A program made the position numbers and the translations under genes. Shown one piece after another: positions 31,157 through 31,908 of a stretch of DNA of 31,908 nt. The notes under the pieces are model-generated. The model was not told the DNA's origin. It saw nothing but the letters and a program-made list of their open reading frames with translations, and did no database searches. Positions within the stretch are counted from its first letter, which is position 1. The number at the start of each line of letters is the position of its first letter. The DNA is from CAZSLZ01 sp964607865 (GTDB lineage Bacteria; Vulcanimicrobiota; JAJTBE01; CAZSLZ01): contig CAZSLZ010000016.1 in NCBI GenBank assembly GCA_964607865.1, positions 1 through 31,908 on the forward strand, read 5' to 3'.

Positions 31157-31908
31157 TTATTCTCTTTTTTCATTCCATTCCCCAACATAATCTACTATCT
31201 TGCCAAATTTACCCCCTATAATTTTTACCGGCGGTAAGGAATTCAGAAACATTTTTCCGTATCTTTTTTCAATTACCCGCTTATCTAAAATTATTATGAT
31301 TCCCCTGTCATTACTATTTCGAATAAGACGGCCAAAACCCTGTTTGAATTTTATTATTGCCTTGGGAACATGATATTTTAAAAATGGGTTCAAACCCTGT
31401 TTCTTCAAATGATCAGAACGGGCCTTTATGATAGGGTCGGTGGGAACACTGAAAGGCAGCTTCATCAGAACAACGCATTCCAGATCACCACCGGGCACAT
31501 CCACACCTTCCCAGAAAGAATCCGTTCCCAGCAACACAGCTTTCTCAATTCTTTTAAATTCCTTTAACAGGGTAGAACGGGGTAAATCTCCCTGGGTCAG
31601 AATCTCAATGTCACTGTCTTCCAGTTCGCCCTGTAATAATTCATGGCATTTTTCCAGCATCCGGTAAGAAGTAAAAAGAATGAATGTTCTTCCCTTCATA
31701 ACTTTTATTAACCTGGCAAGCTCCATAAAAGTTTTTTTAAGAAAATCTTCACTGCTGGCCAGAGGTATATCCCGGGGAATTCCCACCAGGGCCTGGGTTT
31801 TAAAATTGAAAGGAGATTCAATAATTCTGGTTACCACATAATCCCTGTCAAATTTATCCAGGCCAAGCTGGTGAATTAAATAACCAAAACTTCTATTTAT
31901 AGCTAAAG
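31157..31908 (-). CDS. DinG/XPD-type ATP-dependent helicase, C-terminal part (5'-partial)
   Basis: The C-terminal helicase half of a superfamily 2 DinG-like DNA helicase (often fused to an exonuclease in dinG/yoaA relatives). The frame stays open to the right edge of the window, so the start, the Walker A/B motifs and any Fe-S cluster are outside. Visible: ESPFNFKTQALVGIP, the RecA2 segment GRTFILFTSYRMLE, motif V-like GTDSFWEGVDVPG, KLPFSVPTDP, and motif VI QGFGRLIRNSNDRG with its arginine finger. This fits the 3'-end layout of DinG proteins. The internal GTG at 31837 is not a real start, because the conserved sequence continues upstream of it. The role is likely DNA repair or resolution of R-loops and replication conflicts. 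Confidence 0.88.
   Translation of the reverse strand, partial: LAINRSFGYLIHQLGLDKFDRDYVVTRIIESPFNFKTQALVGIPRDIPLASSEDFLKKTFMELARLIKVMKGRTFILFTSYRMLEKCHELLQGELEDSDIEILTQGDLPRSTLLKEFKRIEKAVLLGTDSFWEGVDVPGGDLECVVLMKLPFSVPTDPIIKARSDHLKKQGLNPFLKYHVPKAIIKFKQGFGRLIRNSNDRGIIIILDKRVIEKRYGKMFLNSLPPVKIIGGKFGKIVDYVGEWNEKRE

Noticed and set aside
1..31908. CRISPR arrays, tRNA or rRNA genes, phage or transposase genes
   Set aside because: I found no regular spacer repeats, cloverleaf genes or integrase/transposase motifs on either strand.

Overview
The window reads as a stretch of chromosome from a diderm (Gram-negative type) bacterium, probably from a poorly characterised lineage that I cannot name from sequence alone. 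Evidence for a diderm: lipobox and Sec signal peptides on many proteins, a BON-domain lipoprotein, an AMIN-domain amidase, an FtsEX/M23 module, an MreBCD-PBP2 rod operon and an L,D-transpeptidase. Coding density is high, base composition is moderately AT-rich, most genes have GGAGG-type ribosome binding sites, and there are no rRNA, tRNA or CRISPR features. No insertion sequence or phage genes are visible. The accessory flavour comes from secreted proteins of unknown function and a dispersed palindromic repeat.

Layout. 1-1572 (+): the end of an AMIN/Amidase_3 cell-wall amidase, overlapped by a GNAT acetyltransferase. 1573-1949: copy 1 of a palindromic repeat plus a terminator. 1950-3974 (-): an unknown protein, a lipoprotein and a small Ada-like zinc-domain lipoprotein. 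4117-6722 (+): BON lipoprotein, uridine kinase, FAD-linked oxidase. 6723-7128: copy 2 of the repeat between terminators. 7129-10999 (-): folD-ftsE-ftsX-M23 peptidase, a compact septal-hydrolase control operon. 11100-14778 (-): a beta-propeller-like secreted protein translationally coupled to an amidase/L,D-transpeptidase fusion, then a divergent Ser/Thr kinase and a very acidic protein. 14912-15845: two small convergent unknown genes. 15929-22986 (+): alkaline phosphatase, a 64-residue barrel-sandwich protein, a structured RNA leader, a NhaC-type Na+/H+ antiporter with an extra extracytoplasmic domain, and a 1066-residue SBBP beta-propeller/CFI-box surface protein. 23036-27898 (+): maf-mreB-mreC-mreD-mrdA, the elongasome operon. 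27974-31908 (-, with one small + ORF): a chemoreceptor, an orphan NarL-type response regulator and the C-terminal part of a DinG-type helicase.

The dominant theme is cell-wall growth and remodelling: three peptidoglycan hydrolases or transpeptidase fusions, FtsEX and the Mre/PBP2 machinery all lie within 28 kb. The most notable find is at 17671-17750. There a three-helix RNA fold sits directly in front of the antiporter gene, and its closing stem competes with a hairpin that would hide the Shine-Dalgarno sequence, which is the layout of a translational riboswitch. Other items worth a second look: the repeat pair whose central stem changes in a compensated way between copies; a Trp/Tyr/Asp block inside the SBBP protein; a small ORF whose tail is encoded by its own terminator; a kinase with altered catalytic-loop residues; and a chemoreceptor tail fitting a CheR/CheB-binding pentapeptide.
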